DNA from: an uncultured Clostridia bacterium
GTDB lineage: Bacteria; Bacillota; Clostridia; Christensenellales; Aristaeellaceae
Reading direction: 5' to 3'
Length of the DNA stretch: 63,363 bases
Assembly: GCA_934643825.1 (NCBI GenBank)
Contig: CAKUCW010000012.1
Span: 1 to 63,363 of the forward strand
In this document: in pieces, positions 50,119 to 58,500 of the stretch
How the letters are laid out: each line of letters opens with the position of its first letter
How positions within the stretch are numbered: position 1 is the first letter of the stretch
Made by a program: the position numbers and the translations under genes
Notes under the pieces: model-generated
What the model saw: the letters and a program-made list of their open reading frames with translations, nothing else
What the model was told of the DNA's origin: nothing
The model's database searches: none

Positions 50119-50487
50119 TCACCTCGTGGGGACGATCTCCAGCCAATATCCGTCGGGATCTTCGATGAAATAAATGCCCATCGATGCATTTTCAAAGCAG
50201 ATACAGCCCATTTCGCTGTGCAGCGCGTGTGCCGCGTTGAAATCATCCGTACGGAAGGCGAGATGGAATTCACATTCGCCGAGATCATATTTTTGAGGAT
50301 GGTCGCGCAGCCACGTCAGCTCAAGCTCAAAACTGAGCGAATCGTCTGCCATGTAAACAATGATGAAGGAACCGTCCGAGGCGTTTTTGCGGCGCACCTC
50401 GTGCAGACCGAGCGCTTTTTGATAGAAGGCGATGGAGGTTTCCAGATTGCTGACATTATAGTTTTCGTGGATCATGCGGAAATTCAT
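50119..50487 (-). CDS. VOC/glyoxalase-family protein
   Basis: The 122 aa product has the paired beta-alpha-beta-beta-beta modules of the VOC fold. The metal-ligand pattern of glyoxalase I is visible: His in MIHENYNVSN, Glu in FELELTW, His in CEFHLAFR, Glu in YWLEIVP. Lactoylglutathione-lyase-like activity is the usual annotation; with bacillithiol or other thiols unknown here. RBS is GGATGATAA, weak. Its transcript is separate from the BMP operon downstream. Confidence 0.87.
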   Translation of the reverse strand: MNFRMIHENYNVSNLETSIAFYQKALGLHEVRRKNASDGSFIIVYMADDSLSFELELTWLRDHPQKYDLGECEFHLAFRTDDFNAAHALHSEMGCICFENASMGIYFIEDPDGYWLEIVPTR

Positions 50488-50616
50488 GGGTTATCATCCT
50501 TTCTTAAATTCAATTGTGTAAGTATCAGTTTCAGTATACCATAAATTCAGAAAATCAAAAACGAAAACATGGTTTTTTGAACGATAATTATTCCGGTCAT
50601 GATGCAGTCGCCCTGC

Positions 50617-50645
50617 TTTACAATTCAAACGGAATGTGTTATATT
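50617..50645 (+). promoter_or_regulatory. Promoter of MATE gene
   Basis: TTTACA, a 17 bp spacer and TATATT lie 31 bp before the ATG at 50676. Confidence 0.7.
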
Positions 50646-50675
50646 GACAGAAAGAAAACAGAGGGGAAAAGAGAA

Positions 50676-52121
50676 ATGAATAGGGGTCAAACAAAAGGCG
50701 TAAAACTGCGCGAGAGGCTGATCGGCAATAAGGCGTTTTACGCCGAGGTGGTGGCGGTTGTCGTGCCGATCATCATTCAGAACACGGTTTCCAATGTCGT
50801 CAGTTTGCTGGATAACGTGATGGTCGGGCGCGTCGGCACGCTGCAAATGTCCGCAGTTGCCATCGTCAACCAGCTGTTGTTTGTGTTCAATCTCTGCATA
50901 TTCGGCGGTCTGGCGGGCGCGGGAATCTTCGCGACGCAGTATGCGGGCGCAGAGGATGACCGAGGTGTGCGTGATTGTTTCCGAATCAAGTGGATGATTG
51001 CGCTTGCCATGTTTGCGTGTGCGCTGGGCGTTTTTCTGGGTTTCCCGGAAAAGCTCATCAGGCTGTATCTGGCGGAGGGGACTGCCAGCGCCGATGCTGC
51101 CGCAACCATGACATATAGTTTGGATTATCTGTACGTCATGCTGTGGGGGCTTCTGCCTTTTGCCGTATCGCAGGTCTATGCCAGCACGCTGCGCGAGGTG
51201 GGCGAAACGCGCCTGCCGATGTTCGCCAGCGTTGTGGCGATTCTGGTCAATCTGGTCTTCAACTACTTCCTGATCTTCGGCAAGTGCGGCTTTCCGGAGA
51301 TGGGCGTGACGGGCGCGGCTATCGCAACGGTGCTTTCCCGTTATGTCGAAACGACGATCATCGTTGTCTATACGCATGCCAAAGCGAGTCATTTCCCGTT
51401 TATACTGGGAGCTTATCGCAGCATGCGCGTGCCGATGCCGCTGATGAAAAGTGTTTTCGTGCGCGGTATGCCGCTGCTGGTCAATGAATTCCTCTGGTCG
51501 TCGGGCATGGCGGTTTTGCTGCAATGCTATTCCGTCCGCGGGCTGGATGTTGTGGCGGCATGCAACATTGCTTCGACTGTCAGCAACCTGTTTAAGGTCG
51601 TGTTCCTGTCGATGGGCAATGCGGTGGCGATTATGGTCGGACAGGCGCTTGGCGCAAACGATGTCGAGCGTGCAAAAAACTGCACATGGCGGCTGATGCT
51701 GCTGGCGGTTGGATCGAACCTGATTATGGGCACGATGCTGGCGCTGCTTGCGCCGGTTATTCCGCATATTTACAACACAGAGCCGCATGTTCGGGCGATT
51801 GCGACCAAGCTGCTCTACGTCGTCGCGGTCTTCATGCCGGCGTATTCGTTCTCGCATTGCTGCTGCTTTACGCTCAGATCGGGCGGTAAAACCATGATCA
51901 CGTTCTTGTTTGACAGCGTGTTCACATGGGGAGTCAATGTTCCGGTGGCTTGCCTGCTTGCCTATAAGACCGGCATGGATATTGTGCCGCTGTATTTCTG
52001 CGTGCAGGCGCTGGAAATGATTAAGGTCGTCATCGGCTTTATGCTGGTCAAAAAAGGCGTCTGGATCCACAACATCGTTGCGCCTGTGGCAAAAGAAGAA
52101 GAGGCTGAACTTCATGCCTGA
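50676..52121 (+). CDS. MATE-family multidrug/Na+ antiporter
   Basis: This 481 aa integral membrane protein has about twelve helices in two related halves. LLDNVMVGRVGTLQMSAVAI near residue 40 is the family's start motif, and AIMVGQALGANDVERAKN near residue 320 is its second-half counterpart. It exports cationic drugs or metabolites. I chose ATG 50676, behind GAGGGGAAAAG and a clear promoter; the earlier frame from 50514 precedes that promoter. Confidence 0.92.
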   Translation: MNRGQTKGVKLRERLIGNKAFYAEVVAVVVPIIIQNTVSNVVSLLDNVMVGRVGTLQMSAVAIVNQLLFVFNLCIFGGLAGAGIFATQYAGAEDDRGVRDCFRIKWMIALAMFACALGVFLGFPEKLIRLYLAEGTASADAAATMTYSLDYLYVMLWGLLPFAVSQVYASTLREVGETRLPMFASVVAILVNLVFNYFLIFGKCGFPEMGVTGAAIATVLSRYVETTIIVVYTHAKASHFPFILGAYRSMRVPMPLMKSVFVRGMPLLVNEFLWSSGMAVLLQCYSVRGLDVVAACNIASTVSNLFKVVFLSMGNAVAIMVGQALGANDVERAKNCTWRLMLLAVGSNLIMGTMLALLAPVIPHIYNTEPHVRAIATKLLYVVAVFMPAYSFSHCCCFTLRSGGKTMITFLFDSVFTWGVNVPVACLLAYKTGMDIVPLYFCVQALEMIKVVIGFMLVKKGVWIHNIVAPVAKEEEAELHA

Positions 52122-52125
52122 ATAA

Positions 52126-52166
52126 ATTTGGAGCCATCACCTTGAAAATGGGTGATGGCTCCATTT
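52126..52166. terminator. Bidirectional terminator between MATE gene and msrC
   Basis: GGAGCCATCACC and GGTGATGGCTCC form a 12 bp perfect stem, with AAAT/ATTT on each side, between convergent genes. Confidence 0.85.
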
Positions 52167-52186
52167 GTATCTATTGAGATTGGGAT

Positions 52187-52696
52187 TCAAATCCGATATG
52201 CCGTTTGGTCGAAGCGGCAAGCGTTTTGAATGTGGCGAACGAGCTGGACGAGATACAGCTCATCCGTTTCATCAAACCGGGACAGAGCGGGGCTGTCGAT
52301 ATCCAGAACGCCGACGACATGCCCATCCTGATGAATCGGCACGACGATTTCACTTTGCGATGCGCTGTCGCAGGCGATATGGCCGGGAAAGGCATGCACA
52401 TCGTCTACACGCTGAATGGTGCCTGTCTGCGCGGCCGTTCCGCATACGCCGCGTCCAATCGGGATGCGTGTGCAGGCGGGGAGCCCGCAGAATGGGGCGA
52501 GCGTCAATGCGCCGTCATCCATCAGGTAAAAACCGCACCAATTGATCGTATCGAGCGCATCATAGAGAAGCGCGGCGATATTGGCGAGGTTGGCAATCGG
52601 ATTGAGTGTGTCATCCAGCAGGGAAACAGCCTGGGCAAGGAGGACTTCGTAGCGTTCCGCTTTGTCCTCCGGATACGAAGTACGGGAAAAGGACAT
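52187..52696 (-). CDS. msrC: Free methionine-(R)-sulfoxide reductase (GAF domain)
   Basis: The 169 aa product is a single GAF domain of the fRMsr/YtsP/YebR type, which reduces free methionine-R-sulfoxide. NWCGFYLMDDGALTLAPF is near residue 52. Catalytic cysteines appear in PACTRIPIGRGVCGTA and in HIACDSASQSEIVVPI. Cys-x9-Cys and the further Cys match the family. It ends the nrdD-nrdG-dut operon, an oxidative-damage repair function in an anaerobe. Confidence 0.92.
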   Translation of the reverse strand: MSFSRTSYPEDKAERYEVLLAQAVSLLDDTLNPIANLANIAALLYDALDTINWCGFYLMDDGALTLAPFCGLPACTRIPIGRGVCGTAAQTGTIQRVDDVHAFPGHIACDSASQSEIVVPIHQDGHVVGVLDIDSPALSRFDETDELYLVQLVRHIQNACRFDQTAYRI

Positions 52697-52726
52697 AAAC
52701 AGCCTCCTGATGCAATGTGATAGGAC

Positions 52727-53242
52727 TCAGCGGCCGGTTGTCGAGCCCAAGCCGCCGTTGCGGATGCCTCGTGCGTCATCGTCTACCGTGATGCCGAAAG
52801 GCAGGAAGATGCCCTGCGCAAACGCTGTTCCGGCAGGAACGAGCAGGCTCTTTCCCTCACGGTTGTCGTTGGTCATGCGCATGAAGATGTGACCTTCGTT
52901 GTCCGAATGGGCGTAATCGCTGTCGATGATACCGACGGAATTGTCGAGCTGAAAGCGATACTTGAAACCCAGACCGCTGCGCGGATAGATGGACAGCACC
53001 CAGCCGTCTTCGATCAGGGCGCGGATGCCCGTGGGGATCTTGATGCCTTCACCTGCGCCAAGCTCAAAGCCGACAGGCGCAAAGAAATCGTATCCCGCAG
53101 AACCGCCCGTTGCGCGTTCCGGCAGACGGATGCGCTCATAGGCGGCAACCGCCTGCTCGATGGACTGCTGGGGGAATGTTGCGCACCAATCCGCGACGAA
53201 GCGGCGGGCAGAAACTTTTTCAAATCGGGCAATGCGAACCAT
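52727..53242 (-). CDS. dut: dUTP diphosphatase
   Basis: This 171 aa trimeric dUTPase removes dUTP and gives dUMP for dTMP synthesis. Five motifs are seen: SAGYDFFAP, YPRSGLGFK, GIIDSDY (near 104), GTAFAQGIFLPF, and the C-terminal RNGGLGSTTGR. An N-terminal extension of about 45 residues precedes motif 1. It is co-transcribed with anaerobic ribonucleotide reductase (gap 33 bp). The dUTPase and two UDGs in this window limit DNA uracil from both sides. Confidence 0.94.
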   Translation of the reverse strand: MVRIARFEKVSARRFVADWCATFPQQSIEQAVAAYERIRLPERATGGSAGYDFFAPVGFELGAGEGIKIPTGIRALIEDGWVLSIYPRSGLGFKYRFQLDNSVGIIDSDYAHSDNEGHIFMRMTNDNREGKSLLVPAGTAFAQGIFLPFGITVDDDARGIRNGGLGSTTGR

Positions 53243-53275
53243 AAAAAGGAAACACTCCTTGCTGATTGGGTTAAA

Positions 53276-53767
53276 TTACGCCCACAGAACGATTTTTCCG
53301 CTCTCGAGCGTTCGATGCACATCAATGACGCGCTGATTTTTGCTGCCCTTCCAATACAGCTTAACATCGCGAAGCTCTTCGACGTACGGACCGTCTACGA
53401 TCACATCGATGAGGGGCAGGAAGGGAAGCTCGTTTCGGAAGCTCTCGAACAGATCTCCCGTGTACAGCCAAATCGTCTTTTGCGGAAAGCGCTCGTGGAT
53501 TTCCGTGATGAGCTGACCGACGGTTTCGCGGTTTCCGGGGCAGAGCGGGTCTCCGCCGGAAAAGGTTACGCCGCTGATGTAATCGCGGGAAAGGTTGGAA
53601 AAAAGCTCTTCTTTTGCCGCGTCGTCAAACGGGATGCCGCTCTTCGGGTTCCATGTCTGCGGATTCTGGCAGCCGCGGCAATGGTGCGCACAGCCCGATA
53701 CCCAGAGAACGGTTCTCAGCCCATCGCCGTTGAGCATATCATCCATCGTAATATTGTGGTAATTCAT
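53276..53767 (-). CDS. nrdG: Anaerobic ribonucleotide reductase activase
   Basis: This 163 aa radical-SAM enzyme makes the glycyl radical in NrdD. The cluster motif C-x3-C-x2-C is seen as SGCAHHCRGCQNPQTW near residue 25. TFSGGDPL near residue 68 binds SAM. The start is ATG 53767; the frame upstream overlaps nrdD. One base separates it from nrdD. Confidence 0.96.
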   Translation of the reverse strand: MNYHNITMDDMLNGDGLRTVLWVSGCAHHCRGCQNPQTWNPKSGIPFDDAAKEELFSNLSRDYISGVTFSGGDPLCPGNRETVGQLITEIHERFPQKTIWLYTGDLFESFRNELPFLPLIDVIVDGPYVEELRDVKLYWKGSKNQRVIDVHRTLESGKIVLWA

Positions 53768-53768
53768 G

Positions 53769-55886
53769 TTACATACTCTTTCTTTCCGCAATTTCAGCCA
53801 TTTTTGCGTCGTTCAGACGGCTTTCGCCATGGACGCGGGAATAGGAAAGATAGCCGTTCATGCGGTCAATCTTCGTCAGGTTTGTGCTGCCGCACTTCGG
53901 GCAGACGTCCATTTCCAGCTGCTGATAGCCGCAGTCATCACAGTAGGCGAGCGAAAGGTTGACGCCCTCATAAAGCCCCATCTTCATGGCGCGGCGGATG
54001 AGCGTGCGGATGGCTTCTTTGTTGTAGCTGACCGGATAGCGGACATACTGGATCTTGCCGCCGTTGGAAAGGTTCCAGAAGCGGGCTTCGCTGTTCTGCT
54101 TTTCAATCGGCGTGATGTCTTCGGTTACATGGCAGTGGAAGGAGTTGGACACATACGGACGGTCGGACACGTTTTCAACGATGCCATACAGTTTGCGGAA
54201 CTGCTCAATCTGCAAGCCGCAGAGGCTTTCGGCGGGCGTTCCGTAAATGGCATAGAGATTGCCGTCTTCTTTTTTGAACTGGTTGACTTTTTCGTTGATA
54301 TGTTGCATGACTTCCAGTGCGAACTGACCGTCTTCATAGATGCTCTTGCCGTTGTAAAGCTCCTGAAGCTCATTGAGCGCCGTATAGCCAAAGGACGCAG
54401 TCGCCGTTTTGAGAATCGGCTTAATCTTATCGTACAGCCCCAGATGACCGCCGTAGAAACCGCCCTCGCAATACGCCAGCGGGTTGGTGCTTGCACGCAT
54501 TTCGCCCAGATAGGCATAGGTGCGGATATGAAGGCGGCGGATCAATTCCAGATAGTAATCCAGCACCTCGTAGAAATCGCGGCTTTCCTTGCGTGCCTTG
54601 GCGAGAATGAGCGGCAGATGCAGCGATACCGCACCGATGTTGAAGCGCCCGACGAAGACAGGCTTGTCGTTTTCATCAGCGGGTTCCATGCCGCCGCGCT
54701 CATACCACGGGGAGAGGAACGCACGGCAGCCCATCGGGCTGATGACCGCGCCGTACTTTTTATACATCGACGCGACATAGCCTTCACCGGTCAGGCTGAG
54801 CCAATCCGGATACATCGTCTTGGATGAGCAGTCAATGCCCGCTTCAAAGACGTCTTCCAGCGGCTTGCCCGGACCATGCAGGTTTTCGTCATAGAGGAAG
54901 ACGAGCTTGGGGAAGAGGACGGGTTTTTTGTTGTTCTTCTTGCCCTGTCCGCCTGCGTGAACTTTCAGGAAGAGCTTGCTGGCGAGCTTCGCCATGCGTG
55001 TCTGCCCCAAGCCGAGCGTCATGGTGATGAAGGGGTAATCGCCGCGGCTGGATGCAACGGTGTTGAACTTGTATTCCCAGCCCTGGAAGCCCTGCTCGAA
55101 GTCGTTGACGATGTCCTTCATCGCTTCTTCCTGCGCACGGGCATCGGAAAGCCCCAGAGAGCGGTAGCGGTCATAGAACATGACATAGCTGGCTTCCGCG
55201 TACTTGTCCAGCAGCTGATCGACGCAGGACACCGTAAAGCCGCCGTACTGCTGGCTGGCGGCGGAAAGCACGATGTCGCCGATGACGTCAAAAGCGACGT
55301 TCAGTGTCTTGGGCTCGTTATACCAGAGGTTGCCCATTTCGAAACCGCCGCGCAGAACGGCTCCGACGTCAAACAGGCAGCAGTTCATCGTGTCGCGGCG
55401 GGCAGACATGTCGTGAATATAGATATATCCGTCATGCTGCGCCTGAAGCTCTTCGACCGTCAGAAAGAATTTCTGATAGAGCTGCTTGTTGAGCTGATTG
55501 AAAATCAGGCTGCGGCGGGTGGAAACCAGCGCACTGTCCGCGTTGGAATTCTCTTTATCGCCGATGTACATGATCGACTGCGATTTTTTATAGACCGTGT
55601 CGAGCATCTGCACGAAGTCTGTCTTGTAATTGCGGTAATTGCGGTAGGACGTGGCAACCTCATGGTTGATCGCGTCCAATGCGCCTTCAACGATGTTGTG
55701 CATCTGTGCGATGCGGATGCCTTCGCAGTTCAGTGCTTCGCACTTCTCTGTGACGAAACGGCAGATGAAATCCAGTTCATCCTGCGTAAAGGTATAGAGC
55801 ACACGTTCGGCGCTTTTATTTACGGCGGCGACGACTTTTTGAACGTTAAAAGACTCTTTGGTGCCGTCCTTTTTGATGATGTACAT
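53769..55886 (-). CDS. nrdD: Anaerobic (class III) ribonucleoside-triphosphate reductase
   Basis: The 705 aa product reduces NTPs to dNTPs by a glycyl radical in the absence of oxygen. The N-terminal ATP-cone (about 1-90) begins MYIIKKDGTKESFNVQKVV. The catalytic region includes YIHDMSARRDTMNCCLFD near residue 146. The C-terminal zinc finger has CDDCGYQQLEMDVCPKCG, and the radical glycine is in RMNGYLSY, near residue 678. The start is ATG 55886, behind GAGGGACG. Tandem NrdR boxes lie upstream. Confidence 0.97.
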   Translation of the reverse strand: MYIIKKDGTKESFNVQKVVAAVNKSAERVLYTFTQDELDFICRFVTEKCEALNCEGIRIAQMHNIVEGALDAINHEVATSYRNYRNYKTDFVQMLDTVYKKSQSIMYIGDKENSNADSALVSTRRSLIFNQLNKQLYQKFFLTVEELQAQHDGYIYIHDMSARRDTMNCCLFDVGAVLRGGFEMGNLWYNEPKTLNVAFDVIGDIVLSAASQQYGGFTVSCVDQLLDKYAEASYVMFYDRYRSLGLSDARAQEEAMKDIVNDFEQGFQGWEYKFNTVASSRGDYPFITMTLGLGQTRMAKLASKLFLKVHAGGQGKKNNKKPVLFPKLVFLYDENLHGPGKPLEDVFEAGIDCSSKTMYPDWLSLTGEGYVASMYKKYGAVISPMGCRAFLSPWYERGGMEPADENDKPVFVGRFNIGAVSLHLPLILAKARKESRDFYEVLDYYLELIRRLHIRTYAYLGEMRASTNPLAYCEGGFYGGHLGLYDKIKPILKTATASFGYTALNELQELYNGKSIYEDGQFALEVMQHINEKVNQFKKEDGNLYAIYGTPAESLCGLQIEQFRKLYGIVENVSDRPYVSNSFHCHVTEDITPIEKQNSEARFWNLSNGGKIQYVRYPVSYNKEAIRTLIRRAMKMGLYEGVNLSLAYCDDCGYQQLEMDVCPKCGSTNLTKIDRMNGYLSYSRVHGESRLNDAKMAEIAERKSM

Positions 55887-55926
55887 CGACACACACGTCC
55901 CTCTCTTGTTGAAATAATGGAAATGA

Positions 55927-55974
55927 CCACAATATATGGTGTAACCCGGTAAACTGTGACCACAATATTTAGAT
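55927..55974 (-). promoter_or_regulatory. Tandem NrdR boxes of nrdD operon
   Basis: ACCACAATATATGGTGT and ACCACAATATTTAGAT lie 32 bp apart, about three helical turns, 40-90 bp before nrdD. This is the usual layout for the NrdR repressor, which senses ATP/dATP. The proximal box overlaps a possible -10. Confidence 0.8.
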
Positions 55975-55991
55975 GCGCTACTGATGACCAT

Positions 55992-56369
55992 CTTATCACG
56001 AAAGCAGGGGAGGCGTCAAGAGCGGTTCGGGTTTTAAAAAGGAAAAAATGTTTGCGCGAACGTTTGGTATTCGCAAAGGAAAAGAATGAAATATGCGGAT
56101 GTGCAGAAATATGAATGAATATGAAGCGATGTGATGTCGGTTTTCGCTTGTTTTTGGCGGTTCATCTGAGAAAAGGGGAAAGAGCTTGCAGGGAATTCGA
56201 TTTCATGAAACGGGATTATGCAGAAGGGAAATGCCGAAAATGCGAACAATTGCAAGCAAAACGGTTTGAAAAGTTCGTAGATTTGTTCAGACTGATGGTC
56301 GGTTAGTTGCTTTTGTTTTGTTTTTGGATGAAAATATCGAATAAAGAGGAAAAACCGTCGCCGGATTCA
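55992..56369 (+). other. AT-rich intergenic region with a weak ORF
   Basis: This 380 bp stretch between nrdD and the PRT gene is less GC-rich than its surroundings. It holds one open frame at 56115-56306 (63 aa), whose end MKRDYAEGKCRKCEQ has a CxxC pair. The ribosome binding site is weak and no promoter is clear, so I do not call it a gene. Confidence 0.4.
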
Positions 56370-56397
56370 TTGACAACAATGGAAATCAGTGTATAAT
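56370..56397 (+). promoter_or_regulatory. Promoter of PRT gene
   Basis: TTGACA, a 16 bp spacer and TATAAT lie 55 bp before the ATG at 56452. Confidence 0.85.
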
Positions 56398-56451
56398 AAA
56401 TCTGTTATTATGCCCCGGGAACCCCGGATACAGGAAAGAAGGTTCAACCTC

Positions 56452-57012
56452 ATGAACACGCATTACCATATGACGATTGCCGGCTGCGAACGCGACCTGC
56501 CCATCTGCCCGCTCAATGACAAGCTCTCTATCGGTGCTTTTGTCATTTTCGGCGATTGCGAGCTGACGCAGGCGTGCGCGACCGAGCTGCTGAAGAAGGC
56601 GCCGGAGTTTGATTATTTGATTACTGCCGAGAGCAAGGGCATTCCGCTGGCGTATGAAATGGCACGTCAGATTGGCGCTAAGAAGTGGATGCTGGCACGC
56701 AAGGGCGTCAAGCTCTACATGAAGGATGTCATTGGCGTAGAAGTCCGCTCCATCACCACCGATCACGTTCAGAAGCTCTACCTTGACGGCGAAGAAGCCG
56801 CTATGATGCGCGGTAAGCGCATCCTCATCGTGGATGACGTGATCTCCACCGGCGAGTCCCTGACTGCGCTGGAGAAGCTGGTTGAAAAAGCTGGCGGCAA
56901 TATCTGCGGTCGTATGGCGATTCTCGCCGAAGGCGACGCACAGGAGCGCGAGGATATCATCTATCTGGAGAAGCTGCCGCTCTTTAACCCGGACGGCACC
57001 GTACTCGGCTAA
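56452..57012 (+). CDS. Phosphoribosyltransferase-family protein (purine type)
   Basis: The 186 aa product has the type I PRTase fold. The PRPP loop is ILIVDDVISTGESLTALEKL near residue 125. AESKGIPLAYEMARQIGAKK near residue 60 binds pyrophosphate. The layout is like adenine or xanthine PRT. The specificity is uncertain; salvage of a purine base fits the guaB and nucleoside transporter neighbours in this window. I chose ATG 56452 behind AAGAAGG. Confidence 0.87.
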   Translation: MNTHYHMTIAGCERDLPICPLNDKLSIGAFVIFGDCELTQACATELLKKAPEFDYLITAESKGIPLAYEMARQIGAKKWMLARKGVKLYMKDVIGVEVRSITTDHVQKLYLDGEEAAMMRGKRILIVDDVISTGESLTALEKLVEKAGGNICGRMAILAEGDAQEREDIIYLEKLPLFNPDGTVLG

Positions 57013-57023
57013 TTTCATAGCAC

Positions 57024-57078
57024 AAACAGCCCCGCGACGCATAGGCTTTTAGCAGAACGTCGAAAGGGGCTGTTCTTT
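57024..57078 (+). terminator. Terminator between PRT and LysM genes
   Basis: ACAGCCCC pairs with GGGGCTGT, and CGACG with CGTCG inside, followed by TCTTTT. It ends directly at the LysM start codon, and it overlaps the LysM ribosome binding site (AAAGGGG). Confidence 0.75.
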
Positions 57079-57079
57079 T

Positions 57080-57694
57080 ATGGAAAATATCCATCAGGCT
57101 GAAAGCGAGCGCATCAACCAGACTGCGATTGAAGTGGATTCGAGCGCCTGTCCTGCGGGAAGCGAAAGCTATCGTGTGCAGCGGGGCGACAGTTTTTATC
57201 TGATTGCCCGAAAATTCGGAATCAGTGTACGCGCACTGATGAATGCAAACCCCGCGATTGCGGCAGGCAGGCTGTTGGTGGGCGATATCCTGTGTGTGCC
57301 GGTGGGCGAGGGACGTTCCTGCCCGGTCGGTTCATCGGCGTATACGGTGCAGCAGGGGCAGAGCGTTGTCGATGTGATGCTTTCTTCCAACGTATCGCTT
57401 CGCGCCCTGCGGGAATACAATGAGGATATTCGTCTGACAGCGCTTCGCCCGGGCGATGTGCTTTGTGTGCCGCCGAGCGGCGACCGGGGACTGTGCGAAA
57501 ACGGCGGACCTGTCTATCGGCTTCAGGAGGGCGACACACTCGATGAAATCGCCGAACGAAACGGAACGAATGTCGAGCAGATTCTGCGGCTGAATCCGAA
57601 CCTTCTGCCCAGCGATTTTGTTTCCGGGCAGGTCATCTGTCTGCCGACGCGCCGAAGGGTGCAGGGGGAAGAAATCGATTCATTGGAAGGCTGA
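57080..57694 (+). CDS. Triple-LysM protein, probably spore-associated
   Basis: The 204 aa product consists of three LysM modules (about residues 34-80, 92-140, 150-195; for example YRVQRGDSFYLIARKFGISV, VYRLQEGDTLDEIAERNG). LysM binds peptidoglycan N-acetylglucosamine. There is no signal peptide, so secretion is unlikely; a spore coat or cortex role like SafA/SpoVID-type proteins is my inference. The start is ATG 57080, GAAAGGGG, within the upstream terminator. Confidence 0.85.
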   Translation: MENIHQAESERINQTAIEVDSSACPAGSESYRVQRGDSFYLIARKFGISVRALMNANPAIAAGRLLVGDILCVPVGEGRSCPVGSSAYTVQQGQSVVDVMLSSNVSLRALREYNEDIRLTALRPGDVLCVPPSGDRGLCENGGPVYRLQEGDTLDEIAERNGTNVEQILRLNPNLLPSDFVSGQVICLPTRRRVQGEEIDSLEG

Positions 57695-57702
57695 CAAACA
57701 TA

Positions 57703-57812
57703 GCGGGCTGAGCCCGCTCTCATTTCCGCCGATGCTTGCAGAGCTTTTAAGTTTTGCGCACGCGGCTGAATTTATGCGGCTTGTCATACGCTGCAAAATG
57801 GGCTGAGCCCGC
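57703..57812 (+). repeat. Dispersed repeat R1, copy plus an extra hairpin
   Basis: GCGGGCTGAGCCCGC at 57703 is followed by CATTTCCGCCGATGCTTGC and TTTTGCGCACGCGGCTGAATTT, a full R1. A second GGGCTGAGCCCGC hairpin lies at 57800. It fills the space between convergent LysM and plsY genes. Confidence 0.85.
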
Positions 57813-57825
57813 ATCGCCTATAAGC

Positions 57826-57863
57826 AAACAAGCTGACAGCACAAAACACTGTCAGCTTGTTTT
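57826..57863. terminator. Bidirectional terminator of plsY
   Basis: AAACAAGCTGACAG and CTGTCAGCTTGTTT form a 14 bp perfect stem around CACAAAACA, 20 bp after plsY on the minus strand. Confidence 0.9.
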
Positions 57864-57882
57864 CATTGGGTTTTAAGAAAGG

Positions 57883-58500
57883 TCAGGCGGATTTCTTCTT
57901 TCCGAAGCTGAGTTTGCTTTCGGTGTGATTCATCAGTCGCTTGATATTGGGATAATGCCGCCAGATTGCCAGCAGGCAGATGGCGATGACAGAACCCCAG
58001 ATGACCGGGTCGCAGGGCGTGGTGAACATGATGAAAAACGGAAGCGTGACCGCCGCGCCGAGAGAACCGGCGGATACATAGCGCGTCGTCGCAACGAGAA
58101 GCAGGAACACGCCGAATGCGCAAAGCGTCTGGAGCGGGAACACGATCAGCAGGCAGCCGAAGCTGGTTGCGATGCCCTTGCCGCCCTTAAAACCGAAGTA
58201 GAGCGGGAAGTTATGTCCCAGAATTGCGCCGAACGCGCCGACAATCTCGCCTGCCTGCGTGCCGAGCAGCGCTTTGCCGATCAGCACGGCGATGATGCCC
58301 TTGAGCAGGTCGCCCGCAAATGTCAGCAGAGCAAATTTTTTGCCCATCACGCGCAGCATGTTGGTTGTGCCGGAGTTGCCGCTTCCCTGACTGCGGATAT
58401 CCTTGTGCCCGAATGCACGGGAGAGAATAACGCCGGTGGAAATGCTGCCGAGCAGATAGCCGACAACCAGCGTCAGAAGGAGCTTCATGACATCGTTCAT
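57883..58500 (-). CDS. plsY: Acyl-phosphate:glycerol-3-phosphate acyltransferase
   Basis: This 205 aa membrane enzyme makes lysophosphatidic acid from acyl phosphate. GSGNSGTTNMLRVMGKK near residue 36 binds phosphate, and GHNFPLYFGFKGGKGIATSF near residue 94 is the second conserved loop. There are about five helices. The start overlaps the der stop by 4 bp, and the pair is a known Firmicutes arrangement. Confidence 0.95.
   Translation of the reverse strand: MNDVMKLLLTLVVGYLLGSISTGVILSRAFGHKDIRSQGSGNSGTTNMLRVMGKKFALLTFAGDLLKGIIAVLIGKALLGTQAGEIVGAFGAILGHNFPLYFGFKGGKGIATSFGCLLIVFPLQTLCAFGVFLLLVATTRYVSAGSLGAAVTLPFFIMFTTPCDPVIWGSVIAICLLAIWRHYPNIKRLMNHTESKLSFGKKKSA

Noticed and set aside
56115..56306. 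63 aa ORF between nrdD and the PRT gene
   Set aside because: Weak ribosome binding site, no promoter, AT-rich composition; the CxxC pair alone is not enough to call a gene.
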